From: Bacteroides fluxus YIT 12057
GTDB lineage: Bacteria; Bacteroidota; Bacteroidia; Bacteroidales; Bacteroidaceae
Assembly (NCBI RefSeq): GCF_000195635.1
Contig: NZ_GL882605.1
Location: 1-64,000, forward strand
Reading direction: 5' to 3'
DNA length: 64,000 bases
The translations under genes and the position numbers were made by a program. The notes under the pieces were generated by a model. That model ran no database searches. It had not been told where the DNA came from and saw only the letters and a list, made by a program, of their open reading frames with translations. Within the stretch, counting starts at the first letter, position 1, and the number at the start of each line of letters is the position of its first letter. Of this stretch, positions 16,985-27,193 are shown one piece after another.

Positions 16985-18286
16985 ATGAAAACACGGATTG
17001 TCTTATTTTTGCTTTTATGTTGTCTTCTTCCGTCTGTGAAGGCTCAACCCTATCAGCCTGCCGAAGAGAATCTGAAGTCCCGTCAGGAATTCCGGAACAG
17101 TCGTTTTGGTATCTTCCTGCACTGGGGAGTATATAGCATGCTTGCCACCGGCGAGTGGACCATGACCAACAATAATCTGAATTATAAAGAATATGCCAAG
17201 TTGGCGGGAGGTTTCTATCCCGCTAAGTTCGACGCGGCCCGGTGGGTATCTGCCATCAAGGCTTCCGGTGCGAAATACATCTGTTTCACCACACGCCACC
17301 ATGACGGATTCTCCATGTTCCATACAAAATATTCAGACTACAACATTGTAGATGCCACCCCTTTCAAAAGAGATGTTCTGAAAGAACTGGCAGATGAGTG
17401 CCACAAGCAGGGCATCCGCCTGCACCTTTACTATTCGCACATCGACTGGTATCGTGAAGATGCCCCGTGGGGACGTACCGGACGCGGGACAGGACGGCCG
17501 AATCCGAAGGGCGACTGGAACAGCTACTATCAGTTCATGAACAACCAGCTGACCGAATTGCTTACCAATTATGGAGAGATAGGAGCCATCTGGTTTGACG
17601 GCTGGTGGGACCAGGATCAGAATCCGGATTTTGACTGGCAATTGCCCGGACAATATGCCATGATACACCGTCTGCAACCTGCCTGTCTGGTTGGCAACAA
17701 TCATCATCAAGTACCTTTTGAGGGTGAGGATATCCAGATCTTTGAGCGTGACCTGCCGGGCGAGAACCGTGCCGGACTTTCCGGCCAGGACGTCAGCTCT
17801 CTGCCTTTGGAGACTTGCGAGACGATGAATGGCATGTGGGGGTATAAAATCACCGACCAGAACTATAAGTCTGCCAAGACATTGATTCACTACTTGGTGA
17901 AAGCTGCCGGAAAGGATGCCAATCTGCTGATGAATATAGGCCCTCAGCCGGACGGCGAACTGCCAGCCGTGGCTTTGGAGCGTCTGGCAGAAGTGGGAGA
18001 GTGGATGAAAGTGTATGGTGAGACCATCTACGGCACCCGTGGCGGCTGTGTGGCCCCGCATCCTTGGGGCGTGACCACGCAGAAAGGAAACAAATTATAC
18101 GTGCATATCCTCGAATTGCAAGATAAAGCCCTTTTCCTGCCATTGGAAGGCAAGAAGGTGAAGAAAGCGGTAGGCTACGCCGACCGTCTTCCGGTGAAGT
18201 TCCGTAAGTGTGAGGGTGGGGTGATGCTCTATCTGCCGGAAGTTCCGACGGATATTGATAAAGTGATAGAACTGGATGTTGAATGA
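16985..18286 (+). CDS. Alpha-L-fucosidase, GH29
   Basis: 433 residues with a signal peptide (MKTRIVLFLLLCCLLPSVKA). Retaining alpha-L-fucosidase: HWGVYS, HHDGFSMF and the nucleophile region IWFDGWWD with Asp205. The acid/base is not assignable by eye. The length is at the short end, with a small beta domain after about residue 335 and no carbohydrate-binding module. Exported, likely periplasmic, releasing fucose from host or plant glycans. It stands alone between two terminators, not in a PUL. Confidence 0.92.
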   Translation: MKTRIVLFLLLCCLLPSVKAQPYQPAEENLKSRQEFRNSRFGIFLHWGVYSMLATGEWTMTNNNLNYKEYAKLAGGFYPAKFDAARWVSAIKASGAKYICFTTRHHDGFSMFHTKYSDYNIVDATPFKRDVLKELADECHKQGIRLHLYYSHIDWYREDAPWGRTGRGTGRPNPKGDWNSYYQFMNNQLTELLTNYGEIGAIWFDGWWDQDQNPDFDWQLPGQYAMIHRLQPACLVGNNHHQVPFEGEDIQIFERDLPGENRAGLSGQDVSSLPLETCETMNGMWGYKITDQNYKSAKTLIHYLVKAAGKDANLLMNIGPQPDGELPAVALERLAEVGEWMKVYGETIYGTRGGCVAPHPWGVTTQKGNKLYVHILELQDKALFLPLEGKKVKKAVGYADRLPVKFRKCEGGVMLYLPEVPTDIDKVIELDVE

Positions 18287-18351
18287 TTCACAAATCATGA
18301 TTCATAACTCATAATTCACAATTCAAAATTATTTAATTCTTCCTAAAAGAT

Positions 18352-18392
18352 AAGGGAAACTGCGGCAATGTTCCGGGTTTCCCTTTATTTTT
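18352..18392 (+). terminator. Terminator after the fucosidase gene
   Basis: AAGGGAAAC (18352-18360) with GTTTCCCTT (18377-18385), then TTATTTTT. The T-run merges into TATTTTTG (18386-18393), which could double as the -7 box of the next gene. Confidence 0.8.
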
Positions 18393-18456
18393 GGCAAACA
18401 ATTTGTTATACAATTGAGAGACGACAGATTTATTCACAAATTAAAGAAAGAAAATT

Positions 18457-19152
18457 ATGGGAACAGGAATGATAGGAATACAATGGATTCTTTTTATTGG
18501 TATCGCCGTGGTGAGTTGGCTGGTACAGATGAACCTGCAGAACAAGTTCAAGAAGTACTCTAAAATCCCTACCGGAAACGGAATGACCGGAGCCGACGTG
18601 GCTTTGAAGATGTTGCACGACAATGGGATCTATGATGTCACCGTAACACATACTCCCGGACATCTGACGGACCATTATAATCCTACCGACAAGACGGTGA
18701 ATCTGAGTGAAAGTGTTTATAACAGCAACAGCATCATGGCTGCCGCCGTAGCTGCCCACGAGTGCGGCCATGCCGTGCAGCATGCACGTGCATACGCTCC
18801 GCTGACAATGCGCAGCAAGCTGGTGCCGGTAGTGTCTTTTGCTTCACAGTGGATGACGTGGGTGTTGCTGGCAGGTATTCTGATGCTGAACTCTTTTCCG
18901 CAGTTGCTGTTGGCGGGCATCATCCTGTTTGCGATGACTACGCTGTTCAGCTTCATCACTTTGCCGGTGGAGATCAATGCAAGCAAGCGGGCGTTGGTAT
19001 GGCTCAGCGGTTCCGGCATTACCAACTCTTATAATCATGCGCAGGCGGAAGATGCGCTCCGTTCGGCTGCTTATACGTATGTGGTGGCTGCGCTCGGTTC
19101 GTTGGCAACGCTGATTTATTATATCACGATCTTCTTGGGACGCAGAGAGTAA
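18457..19152 (+). CDS. Membrane zinc metallopeptidase (Zn_peptidase_2 type)
   Basis: 231 residues. Hydrophobic N-terminal segment, then a soluble loop with the zinc motif AAHECGHAVQH, then three more membrane helices. This is the layout of the YugP-like family of membrane zinc peptidases. The substrate is unknown. Monocistronic; an 18-bp hairpin follows. Confidence 0.88.
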   Translation: MGTGMIGIQWILFIGIAVVSWLVQMNLQNKFKKYSKIPTGNGMTGADVALKMLHDNGIYDVTVTHTPGHLTDHYNPTDKTVNLSESVYNSNSIMAAAVAAHECGHAVQHARAYAPLTMRSKLVPVVSFASQWMTWVLLAGILMLNSFPQLLLAGIILFAMTTLFSFITLPVEINASKRALVWLSGSGITNSYNHAQAEDALRSAAYTYVVAALGSLATLIYYITIFLGRRE

Positions 19153-19171
19153 ACGCATGATGCAAATATAC

Positions 19172-19212
19172 CAGACAGACCATCTGTTCACCCGGAACAG
19201 ATGGTCTGTCTG
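19172..19212 (+). terminator. Strong hairpin after the zinc peptidase gene
   Basis: A perfect 18-bp inverted repeat (19172-19189 with 19195-19212) around a 5-nt loop, with AACGCA / TGCGTT flanks extending it. There is no long T-run, so it may stabilise the 3' end as well as terminate. Confidence 0.75.
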
Positions 19213-19301
19213 CGTTAAATGGATGATGCGTTTTTGTTGCTTTTATGTAGCGGTAATAGCATAAAGGTAAGTATTCTCTTTTCTTAATCAATAAAATGCT
19301 G

Positions 19302-19309
19302 TAACTTTG
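19302..19309 (+). promoter_or_regulatory. hisS promoter (-7 box)
   Basis: TAACTTTG matches TAnnTTTG, with a T-rich -33 region 19 nt upstream that is only a partial TTTG match. The start codon is at 19341. Confidence 0.6.
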
Positions 19310-19340
19310 TCGTCCGATTTTTAAAGTAATTGAAACGATT

Positions 19341-20702
19341 ATGGCAGCTAAACCCAGTATTCCGAAGGGAACCCGTGACTTCTCGCCTGTAGAAATGGCG
19401 AAGCGTAACTATATATTTAATACCATTCGTGATGTATATCATCTTTACGGTTTCCAGCAGATAGAAACGCCTTCCATGGAAATGCTTTCTACCTTGATGG
19501 GAAAATACGGTGAAGAAGGCGACAAACTCTTGTTCAAGATACAGAACTCCGGTGATTACTTTTCCGGTCTGACGGACGAGGAATTGCTGAGCCGTAATGC
19601 TGCCAAACTTGCCAGCAAATTCTGCGAGAAAGGCTTGCGTTATGACCTCACCGTACCTTTTGCCCGTTATGTGGTGATGCACCGGGATGAAATCACCTTC
19701 CCTTTCAAGCGTTACCAGATACAGCCTGTCTGGCGTGCCGACCGTCCGCAGAAGGGACGTTACCGTGAATTTTATCAGTGTGATGCCGACGTAGTAGGTA
19801 GTGACTCTCTTTTGAATGAAGTGGAATTGATGCAGATAGTCGATACGGTGTTTACACACTTCGGCATTCGTGTTTGCATCAAGATCAATAACCGCAAGAT
19901 TCTGAGTGGTATCGCCGAAATCATTGGAGAATCGGACAAGATTGTCGATATCACTGTCGCAATAGACAAACTGGACAAGATAGGTCTGGACAATGTCAAT
20001 GCCGAGCTGAAAGAAAAAAATATCAGTGATGAGGCCATTGCCAAACTGCAACCCATCATCTTGTTGAGTGGAACCAATGAAGAGAAACTGCTTACCTTGA
20101 AAGAGGTGCTTGCCGCCAGCGAAACCGGCCTGAAGGGTGTGGAGGAAAGTGAGTTCATATTGAAGACGCTTTCGGTGCTCGGCTTGAACAATGAGATAGA
20201 ACTTGACTTGACTCTGGCCCGTGGCTTGAACTACTACACCGGTGCCATCTTTGAGGTAAAGGCGCTGGATGTACAGATAGGCAGTATTACCGGTGGCGGA
20301 CGTTACGACAACTTGACGGGCGTGTTCGGCATGTCCGGTGTCAGTGGTGTAGGTATCTCGTTCGGTGCGGACCGCATCTTTGATGTGCTGAACCAGCTTG
20401 ACCTCTACCCGAAGGAAGCAGTCAACGGTACACAATTGCTGTTCATCAACTTTGGTGAGAAAGAAGCCGCTTTCTCTCTGGACGTGCTTGCCAAGGTGCG
20501 CGCGGCAGGTATCCGTGCCGAGATATTCCCCGATGCGAGCAAGATGAAGAAACAGATGGGATACGCCAATTCCAAAGGCATACCATTTGTGGCTTTAGTG
20601 GGCGAGAATGAGATGAATGAAGGTAAGGTCACTTTGAAGAATATGGAGACCGGCGAACAGAAACTCGTCTCTCCTCAGGAGCTGATTAGCGAACTGAATT
20701 AA
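19341..20702 (+). CDS. hisS: Histidyl-tRNA synthetase
   Basis: 453 residues, class II synthetase. Motif 1 near [12 protein letters not shown]; motif 2 [21 protein letters not shown]; the His-specific motif [14 protein letters not shown]; motif 3 [10 protein letters not shown]-terminal anticodon-binding domain from about residue 360. Full length, own promoter and terminator. Confidence 0.97.
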   Translation: MAAKPSIPKGTRDFSPVEMAKRNYIFNTIRDVYHLYGFQQIETPSMEMLSTLMGKYGEEGDKLLFKIQNSGDYFSGLTDEELLSRNAAKLASKFCEKGLRYDLTVPFARYVVMHRDEITFPFKRYQIQPVWRADRPQKGRYREFYQCDADVVGSDSLLNEVELMQIVDTVFTHFGIRVCIKINNRKILSGIAEIIGESDKIVDITVAIDKLDKIGLDNVNAELKEKNISDEAIAKLQPIILLSGTNEEKLLTLKEVLAASETGLKGVEESEFILKTLSVLGLNNEIELDLTLARGLNYYTGAIFEVKALDVQIGSITGGGRYDNLTGVFGMSGVSGVGISFGADRIFDVLNQLDLYPKEAVNGTQLLFINFGEKEAAFSLDVLAKVRAAGIRAEIFPDASKMKKQMGYANSKGIPFVALVGENEMNEGKVTLKNMETGEQKLVSPQELISELN

Positions 20703-20721
20703 TAAAAACTGAAATACTTTT

Positions 20722-20751
20722 AAAAAGGAGCGGCTTTGTGCTCCTTTTTTT
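20722..20751 (+). terminator. Terminator after hisS
   Basis: AAAAAGGAGC (20722-20731) with GCTCCTTTTT (20740-20749), 8-nt loop, T-tract. Confidence 0.9.
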
Positions 20752-20850
20752 GTATATTTAGGGCACGAATGTAGAGTTTGTAATAGGGGTGTAGGATGAA
20801 TGTAACACTCCGCTTCTATTTTTGCAGTGACAATAAAAAAGGAGGTTCGT

Positions 20851-21009
20851 ATGGTTTCCGTGGAATTTAAACAAGAAAAGCACAATGCCCTCGTCAGTTT
20901 TTTGATGATTGTCATAGCGGTGTTGTTTCTACTTTATATGGGCAGTTCGCTGGTGCATTCCACCAAGGCGTTTTGGGAGAGCTATTCCCTTGAGGAATTG
21001 TTGGATTAG
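20851..21009 (+). CDS. Single-pass small membrane protein
   Basis: 52 residues with one central hydrophobic helix (about residues 14-32) and a charged C-terminus. The frame is open from 20827, but the start at 20851 is chosen because AAAAAAGGAGG, a strong and locally rare Shine-Dalgarno sequence, lies just upstream. A TATTTTTG box at 20817-20824 would give a transcript start just before it. It is 16 nt ahead of the EFR1 gene and probably co-transcribed. No family recognised. Confidence 0.65.
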   Translation: MVSVEFKQEKHNALVSFLMIVIAVLFLLYMGSSLVHSTKAFWESYSLEELLD

Positions 21010-21025
21010 AAAAGGGGCAAGATAG

Positions 21026-21766
21026 ATGATATTGTATTTTACCGGAACCGGAAATTCCCGTTGGGTTGCCGAACGGCTTGCTGAAGCTACACATGACACG
21101 ATTCTCAGTATTGCAGACTGTTTGAAACAGAAGGTGATGCCCGAAGAATTGGCCGGTACCGAGAAGATAGGCCTTGTCTTTCCGGTGCATTCCTGGTATG
21201 CGCCGCGTGTAGTGGTCGATTTCCTGTCCCGGCTCCAGTTGCCCCGTTGCCGGTATCGTTACGCTGTATGTACCTGTGGTGACGATGTGGGGAAAGGCAT
21301 GAGTCGTCTGGCGAAACATTTTCCTGTGGATGCAGCCTGGTCCGTTGCCATGCCCAATACGTATGTTCCCATGTTCAACCTGGATAGCGAAACGCTTTGC
21401 CGGAAGAAAATAGAGGAAGCGCGCCGGCAGGTGGCCTCCATTGCAGAAGAAGTGCTTCAACAGAAAAAAGTATGGAAAGTGCATGAAGGCGGAGCCGCCT
21501 GGCTGAAAACCTATGCCGTAAATCCTTTATTTGTTCGTTTTACAATCAGTTCCAAGGGGTTCCATGTAGATGAAGGCTGTATCTCTTGCGGGATATGCGC
21601 CAAATCATGCCCGGTAGGAAATATCAGTATGACAGACGGCCGTCCGGTCTGGAGAAAGCAGTGCATCCATTGTATGGCTTGTGTGCATGCTTGTCCCCGG
21701 GAAGTGATACAGTACGGGAAAACGACCCGGAATAAGGGCCGCTATCGGTTGGCGGACTATCTGTAA
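21026..21766 (+). CDS. EFR1-type flavodoxin/ferredoxin fusion protein
   Basis: 246 residues. The N-terminal flavodoxin-like part starts with YFTGTGNSRWVAERLAEAT (FMN phosphate loop). The C-terminus carries two 4Fe-4S clusters: CISCGICAKSCPVGNI and CIHCMACVHACPREVI. This arrangement defines the EFR1 family of electron-transfer proteins in anaerobes. The redox partner is unknown. It follows the 52-residue membrane protein by 16 nt. Confidence 0.9.
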   Translation: MILYFTGTGNSRWVAERLAEATHDTILSIADCLKQKVMPEELAGTEKIGLVFPVHSWYAPRVVVDFLSRLQLPRCRYRYAVCTCGDDVGKGMSRLAKHFPVDAAWSVAMPNTYVPMFNLDSETLCRKKIEEARRQVASIAEEVLQQKKVWKVHEGGAAWLKTYAVNPLFVRFTISSKGFHVDEGCISCGICAKSCPVGNISMTDGRPVWRKQCIHCMACVHACPREVIQYGKTTRNKGRYRLADYL

Positions 21767-21770
21767 TTGT

Positions 21771-21840
21771 TTTCTTGCCATAATAAACCATCTCCTTGCC
21801 ATTTTGTCAGTCTTCTCCTGCCAAACAAACACTTTCATGC
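21771..21840 (+). repeat. 21-22-nt repeats upstream of groES
   Basis: TTGCCA-type units recur with TGCCA at 21776, 21797 and 21819 (spacings 21 and 22 nt), each preceded by a pyrimidine-rich TTCT/CTCC. The remaining sequence to groES (21841-21929) has no TAnnTTTG box. The array lies where the groESL control region should be, but could equally be a member of the intergenic repeat group seen elsewhere in the window. Confidence 0.55.
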
Positions 21841-21929
21841 TTTGGCACACTTTTCGTAATTCTTTCGGTGCTTGCATAAAGCAAACCTATTAATATAATA
21901 ATGTATAACATATAAAAAACAAAAGAACT

Positions 21930-22202
21930 ATGAACATTAAACCATTGGCAGACAGAGTGCTGATACTCCCTGCTCCTGCAGAAGAAAAGACAATTGGCGG
22001 TATCATTATTCCTGATACAGCGAAAGAAAAACCTTTGAAGGGTGAAGTGATTGCAGTAGGCAACGGAACAAAAGACGAAGAGATGGTGTTGAAGGTTGGC
22101 GATACAGTGTTGTATGGCAAGTATGCCGGTACTGAGCTGGAAGTTGAAGGAGCCAAATACCTCATCATGCGTCAAAGCGATGTGCTCGCTGTTTTGGGAT
22201 AA
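21930..22202 (+). CDS. groES: Co-chaperonin GroES
   Basis: 90 residues. Starts [12 protein letters not shown]; the mobile loop [18 protein letters not shown] is the GroEL contact; GKYAGTEL lies in the barrel. Followed 98 nt later by groEL; bicistronic operon ended by a strong terminator. Confidence 0.97.
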   Translation: MNIKPLADRVLILPAPAEEKTIGGIIIPDTAKEKPLKGEVIAVGNGTKDEEMVLKVGDTVLYGKYAGTELEVEGAKYLIMRQSDVLAVLG

Positions 22203-22282
22203 AATAATTATGAATTTTGAATGATGAATTATTTCGTAACGGAATGATTGTAATTCAGAGTTCTACATTCAAAAACTTATAA

Positions 22283-23938
<1,656 letters not shown>

Positions 23939-23974
23939 TATCGCCTTCCCCTGATCTCTTGATCACATAATAGC

Positions 23975-24014
23975 AGCCGTGGTATCCGTCCCGATGGATA
24001 CCACGGCTTTTTTG
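23975..24014 (+). terminator. Terminator of groESL
   Basis: A perfect 13-bp stem (AGCCGTGGTATCC at 23975-23987 with GGATACCACGGCT at 23996-24008), 8-nt loop and T-tract. The rest of the 257-nt gap to 24196 is AT-rich; TATCTTTA at 24129-24136 is a possible -7 box for the next gene. Confidence 0.93.
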
Positions 24015-24195
24015 TACTTCCTTCCTTGCACTTGTCAATTAGGAACGTGTAAAATTACAAAACTGTTACAAAAGTGATTAATTTTAATATCTTTTGTTCG
24101 CTATTGTTGTTTATATGATAAAAAATGATATCTTTATGCCTTATAAGGAGAACCTGGTCAACAAGAACTATTAATCTTTTTAATTTTAAGAGAAT

Positions 24196-24414
24196 ATGAA
24201 CAAAAGCGAAATTGGACTGAATGCAGGCAAGGTCTGGCAGTTGCTCAGCGATTATGCCAAATGGAGTTACGGAGCTTTGAAGAAAAAGTCCGGGCTGGAA
24301 GACAAAGAACTGGGAGCCGCATTAGGTTGGCTTGCCCGTGAAGACAAGATTGAAATGTACGAGGATAATGGCGAGCTTTACGTATCGTTGGGCGTGAATG
24401 TTTATATCGGATGA
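24196..24414 (+). CDS. Winged-helix protein (DUF2582-like)
   Basis: 72 residues covering one winged helix-turn-helix: helices around GKVWQLLSDYAKWSYGALKK and GAALGWLAREDKI, then a beta wing. Resembles the small Bacteroidetes winged-helix family PF10771. DNA binding is likely; targets unknown. Own terminator downstream. Confidence 0.8.
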   Translation: MNKSEIGLNAGKVWQLLSDYAKWSYGALKKKSGLEDKELGAALGWLAREDKIEMYEDNGELYVSLGVNVYIG

Positions 24415-24451
24415 TACGGACGGATCGATTGGAGTCGAATTTCTGGAGAGG

Positions 24452-24517
24452 GGGACATTGATTGGTAACAGGGAAGGATTTCCGGCAAGTTACAAATCAG
24501 TGTCCCTTTCCTTTTTT
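24452..24517 (+). terminator. Terminator after the winged-helix gene
   Basis: An 18-bp stem with two mismatches or wobbles (24452-24469 with 24489-24506), then CTTTCCTTTTTT. Confidence 0.8.
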
Positions 24518-24575
24518 ATGTTATAGAATATTCTTTCCTTTGCACATCTTTTCAATCTGTATAATTAAAACGACT

Positions 24576-25598
24576 ATGAGAAGTTTTGCATCTGACAATA
24601 ATTCCGGTGTGCATCCTTTGGTTATGGAAGCACTGAACCGGGCCAATCAAGACCATGCCGTAGGTTACGGTGATGATCCCTGGACAGAGGAAGCAGTCCG
24701 TAAAATCAGGGAGGCCTTTGCCCCCGACTGCGAACCTTTGTTTGTATTCAATGGTACAGGCAGCAATGCGGTGGCCCTGCAGCTTTGCACGCGCCCTTAT
24801 CATTCTATTATCTGTGCGGAAACGGCACATATTTATGTGGACGAATGCGGGGCTCCTGCTCGTATGACAGGTTGTCAGATTCGTCCCGTCGGGACTCCTG
24901 ACGGCAAGTTGACGCCCGGTTTGGTCCGTCCTTATCTTTGCCACTTCGGCGAGCAGCACCATTCGCAGCCCGGTGCCATTTATATTTCCCAGTGTACGGA
25001 ATTGGGCACGGTGTATAGCCCCGATGAAATCCGTGCCCTCACGAAACTGGCTCATCAGCATGGCATGTATGTCCACATGGACGGAGCACGTCTGGCAAAT
25101 GCCTGTGCCGCCTTGGGGCTCGGCTTCAAGGAGCTGACAGTAGATTGCGGCATTGATGTCCTTAGTTTCGGTGGGACGAAGAATGGGCTGATGCTGGGGG
25201 AGAGTGTGATTGTTTTCAATCCGGCATTGAAGAAAGAGGCGTACTTTGTGCGTAAGCAGTCGGCGCAGCTTGCCTCCAAACTGCGTTATCTGTCTTGCCA
25301 GTTTACTGCCTATCTGACGGATGACCTTTGGCTGAAAAATGCAAGGCATGCCAATGAGATGGCCCGGAAGTTATACGAGGGGCTGAAGACTCTGCCCGAC
25401 GTACACTTCACCCAGAAGGTGGAAAGTAACCAGCTTTTCCTGACGATGCCCCGTCCGGTCATTGACGAACTTCTGAAAAACTACTTCTTCTACTTTTGGA
25501 ATGAGGCGATTGATGAGGTACGTTTTGTTACATCTTTTGATACGACTGAGAAGGATATCGAAGAATTGCTCCAAGCTTTGCACAGAGCCTTTAAATAA
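24576..25598 (+). CDS. Low-specificity L-threonine aldolase
   Basis: 340 residues, fold-type I PLP enzyme cleaving threonine or allo-threonine to glycine and acetaldehyde. It starts RSFASDNNSGVHP; the PLP lysine is Lys202 in SFGGTKNGLM; HMDGARLANA is the Asp/Arg PLP-binding segment. The frame is open from 24462, but the homologous start is 24576, just downstream of a weak -7 box (TTCCTTTG, 24535-24542). Activity on beta-hydroxy amino acids other than threonine is possible. Confidence 0.88.
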   Translation: MRSFASDNNSGVHPLVMEALNRANQDHAVGYGDDPWTEEAVRKIREAFAPDCEPLFVFNGTGSNAVALQLCTRPYHSIICAETAHIYVDECGAPARMTGCQIRPVGTPDGKLTPGLVRPYLCHFGEQHHSQPGAIYISQCTELGTVYSPDEIRALTKLAHQHGMYVHMDGARLANACAALGLGFKELTVDCGIDVLSFGGTKNGLMLGESVIVFNPALKKEAYFVRKQSAQLASKLRYLSCQFTAYLTDDLWLKNARHANEMARKLYEGLKTLPDVHFTQKVESNQLFLTMPRPVIDELLKNYFFYFWNEAIDEVRFVTSFDTTEKDIEELLQALHRAFK

Positions 25599-25685
25599 CC
25601 CCTTCCGGAGATTTACTGACTTCTCTCCGGCATTTATGGGTAACACTCTGACGGTCTGGTTTAGTGTAAATATTTAGATATGACG

Positions 25686-25719
25686 AAAAGCTCCTTGCCT
25701 TCGCAGGCCGGGAGCTTTT
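25686..25719 (+). terminator. Terminator after threonine aldolase
   Basis: AAAAGCTCC (25686-25694) pairs with GGAGCTTTT (25711-25719). A weaker CCGGAGA/TCTCCGG hairpin lies upstream near 25606-25630. Confidence 0.8.
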
Positions 25720-25827
25720 GCTTGAATACCTGTCGTTTTTAATTTTCGTTTACGTATTTTAGTGTTCTGAAAACCAAAATGGCTTGTTGTTTGTTTTTTG
25801 GATAATAGAAAACAAAACCTATAAACT

Positions 25828-26799
25828 ATGGCTTATATTGATTATTATCAAGTCCTTGGAGTGGACAAAACGGCATCTCAGGATGACATTAAGAAGGCGT
25901 TCCGCAAATTGGCGCGTAAGCATCATCCTGACTTGAATCCGAATGACCCTACGGCTAAGGATAAGTTTCAGGCTATCAATGAGGCGAATGAGGTGCTGAG
26001 TGATCCTGAAAAACGGAAGAAATATGATGAATATGGCGAGCACTGGAAACATGCTGATGAATTTGAAGCGCAAAAGCGGGCACGGCAACAGTCGGGTGCG
26101 GGAGGCTATGGAGGATTCGGCGGAGCCGGGTTTGGCAGTTCCGGTGCCGGATTCGGCGCGGACGGAGGCACTTACTGGTATTCGTCCGACGGGCAGGAGT
26201 TTTCGGGCAGCAATGCCGGAGGCTTCTCGGACTTCTTTGAGCAGATGTTCGGTCACCGTACACGTGGTGGAGGCGGTGCCAATGCCGGTTTCCGCGGACA
26301 GGATTACCATGCGGACTTGAATTTGTCGCTTCGGGATGCTTCGCGGACCCATAAGCAGATATTGACGGTGAATGGCAAGCAAGTGCGTATCACTATTCCT
26401 GCCGGGGTAGCAAACGGGCAGGTCATCAAACTGAAAGGTTACGGTGGCGAGGGCATCAACGGAGGTCCTGCGGGTGACTTGTACATCACGTTTGTCATTC
26501 CGGACGATCCTGTGTTCAAGCGTCTGGGAGATGATTTGTATGTAGATGTCACTATCGGCCTCTATACCGCTTTGCTGGGTGGCGAGCAGTTGGTGGATAC
26601 TTTGGACGGTAAGGTAAAACTGAAGGTCAAGCCGGAAACCCAGAGTGGGACGAAGGTACGTCTGAAGGGTAAAGGGTTCCCGGTTTACAAGAAGGAAGGG
26701 CAGTTTGGTGACTTGATTGTGACCTATTCCGTGAAGTTGCCTACAAACCTGACGGAGGAGCAGAAAGAGATGTTCCGCAAAATTCAAAGTATGAACTAA
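25828..26799 (+). CDS. cbpA: DnaJ-class co-chaperone CbpA-like
   Basis: 323 residues. J domain at 3-70 with HPD ([10 protein letters not shown]), a Gly/Phe-rich linker from about 92 to 160, then the two DnaJ C-terminal beta domains. No CxxCxGxG zinc repeats, so it is CbpA-like rather than DnaJ. It would stimulate DnaK. The gene for a CbpM-type modulator follows 13 nt later, which supports the identity. Confidence 0.92.
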   Translation: MAYIDYYQVLGVDKTASQDDIKKAFRKLARKHHPDLNPNDPTAKDKFQAINEANEVLSDPEKRKKYDEYGEHWKHADEFEAQKRARQQSGAGGYGGFGGAGFGSSGAGFGADGGTYWYSSDGQEFSGSNAGGFSDFFEQMFGHRTRGGGGANAGFRGQDYHADLNLSLRDASRTHKQILTVNGKQVRITIPAGVANGQVIKLKGYGGEGINGGPAGDLYITFVIPDDPVFKRLGDDLYVDVTIGLYTALLGGEQLVDTLDGKVKLKVKPETQSGTKVRLKGKGFPVYKKEGQFGDLIVTYSVKLPTNLTEEQKEMFRKIQSMN

Positions 26800-26812
26800 A
26801 AATATCAGCGCT

Positions 26813-27106
26813 ATGCAGAACGAATTAATCATAGTAAGTGAATACTGCAACAAATGTCATATCGAACCTACATTCATAGATAGGTTGCAGGAAGGTGGTC
26901 TGATAGATATTCAGACGGAGAACGGGGAACGTTTCCTGTTGTTCTCCCAGTTGCCGGATGTAGAGCGTTACAGTCGCATGTATTACGACTTGTCTATCAA
27001 TATGGAAGGTATCGATGCCATTCACCACTTGCTGGAGCGGATGGAGGAGATGCAGAAAGAGATACACTCTTTGCGCAGCAGATTGAAGGTTTTCGGAGAT
27101 TTTTGA
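26813..27106 (+). CDS. cbpM: CbpM-type chaperone modulator
   Basis: 97 residues, MerR-like HTH fold followed by a coiled-coil tail (LLERMEEMQKEIHSLRSRLKVF). CbpM binds the J domain of CbpA and inhibits it; the direct linkage to cbpA is the main support. Ends at a bidirectional terminator. Confidence 0.82.
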   Translation: MQNELIIVSEYCNKCHIEPTFIDRLQEGGLIDIQTENGERFLLFSQLPDVERYSRMYYDLSINMEGIDAIHHLLERMEEMQKEIHSLRSRLKVFGDF

Positions 27107-27124
27107 GGCCTGTAACTGAAAAAT

Positions 27125-27182
27125 CAAGCCCTTGCTTTTGTCTTTTCCAAGAGGATATTCAGATAAAGCAAGGGCTTGTTTT
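27125..27182. terminator. Bidirectional terminator between cbpM and acyl-CoA dehydrogenase genes
   Basis: A perfect 14-bp inverted repeat (27125-27138 with 27165-27178) with T-runs outward on the plus strand (GTTTTAT) and AAA on the other side. It serves the convergent genes ending at 27106 and 27194. Confidence 0.88.
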
Positions 27183-27193
27183 ATGAGGTGTGG

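Noticed and set aside
21841..21858. Sigma-54-like site (TTGGCAC followed by TTTTCGT) before groES
   Set aside because: The -24 half is good but the -12 half (TCGT instead of TTGC) is poor and no enhancer-binding protein gene is near; too weak to call.
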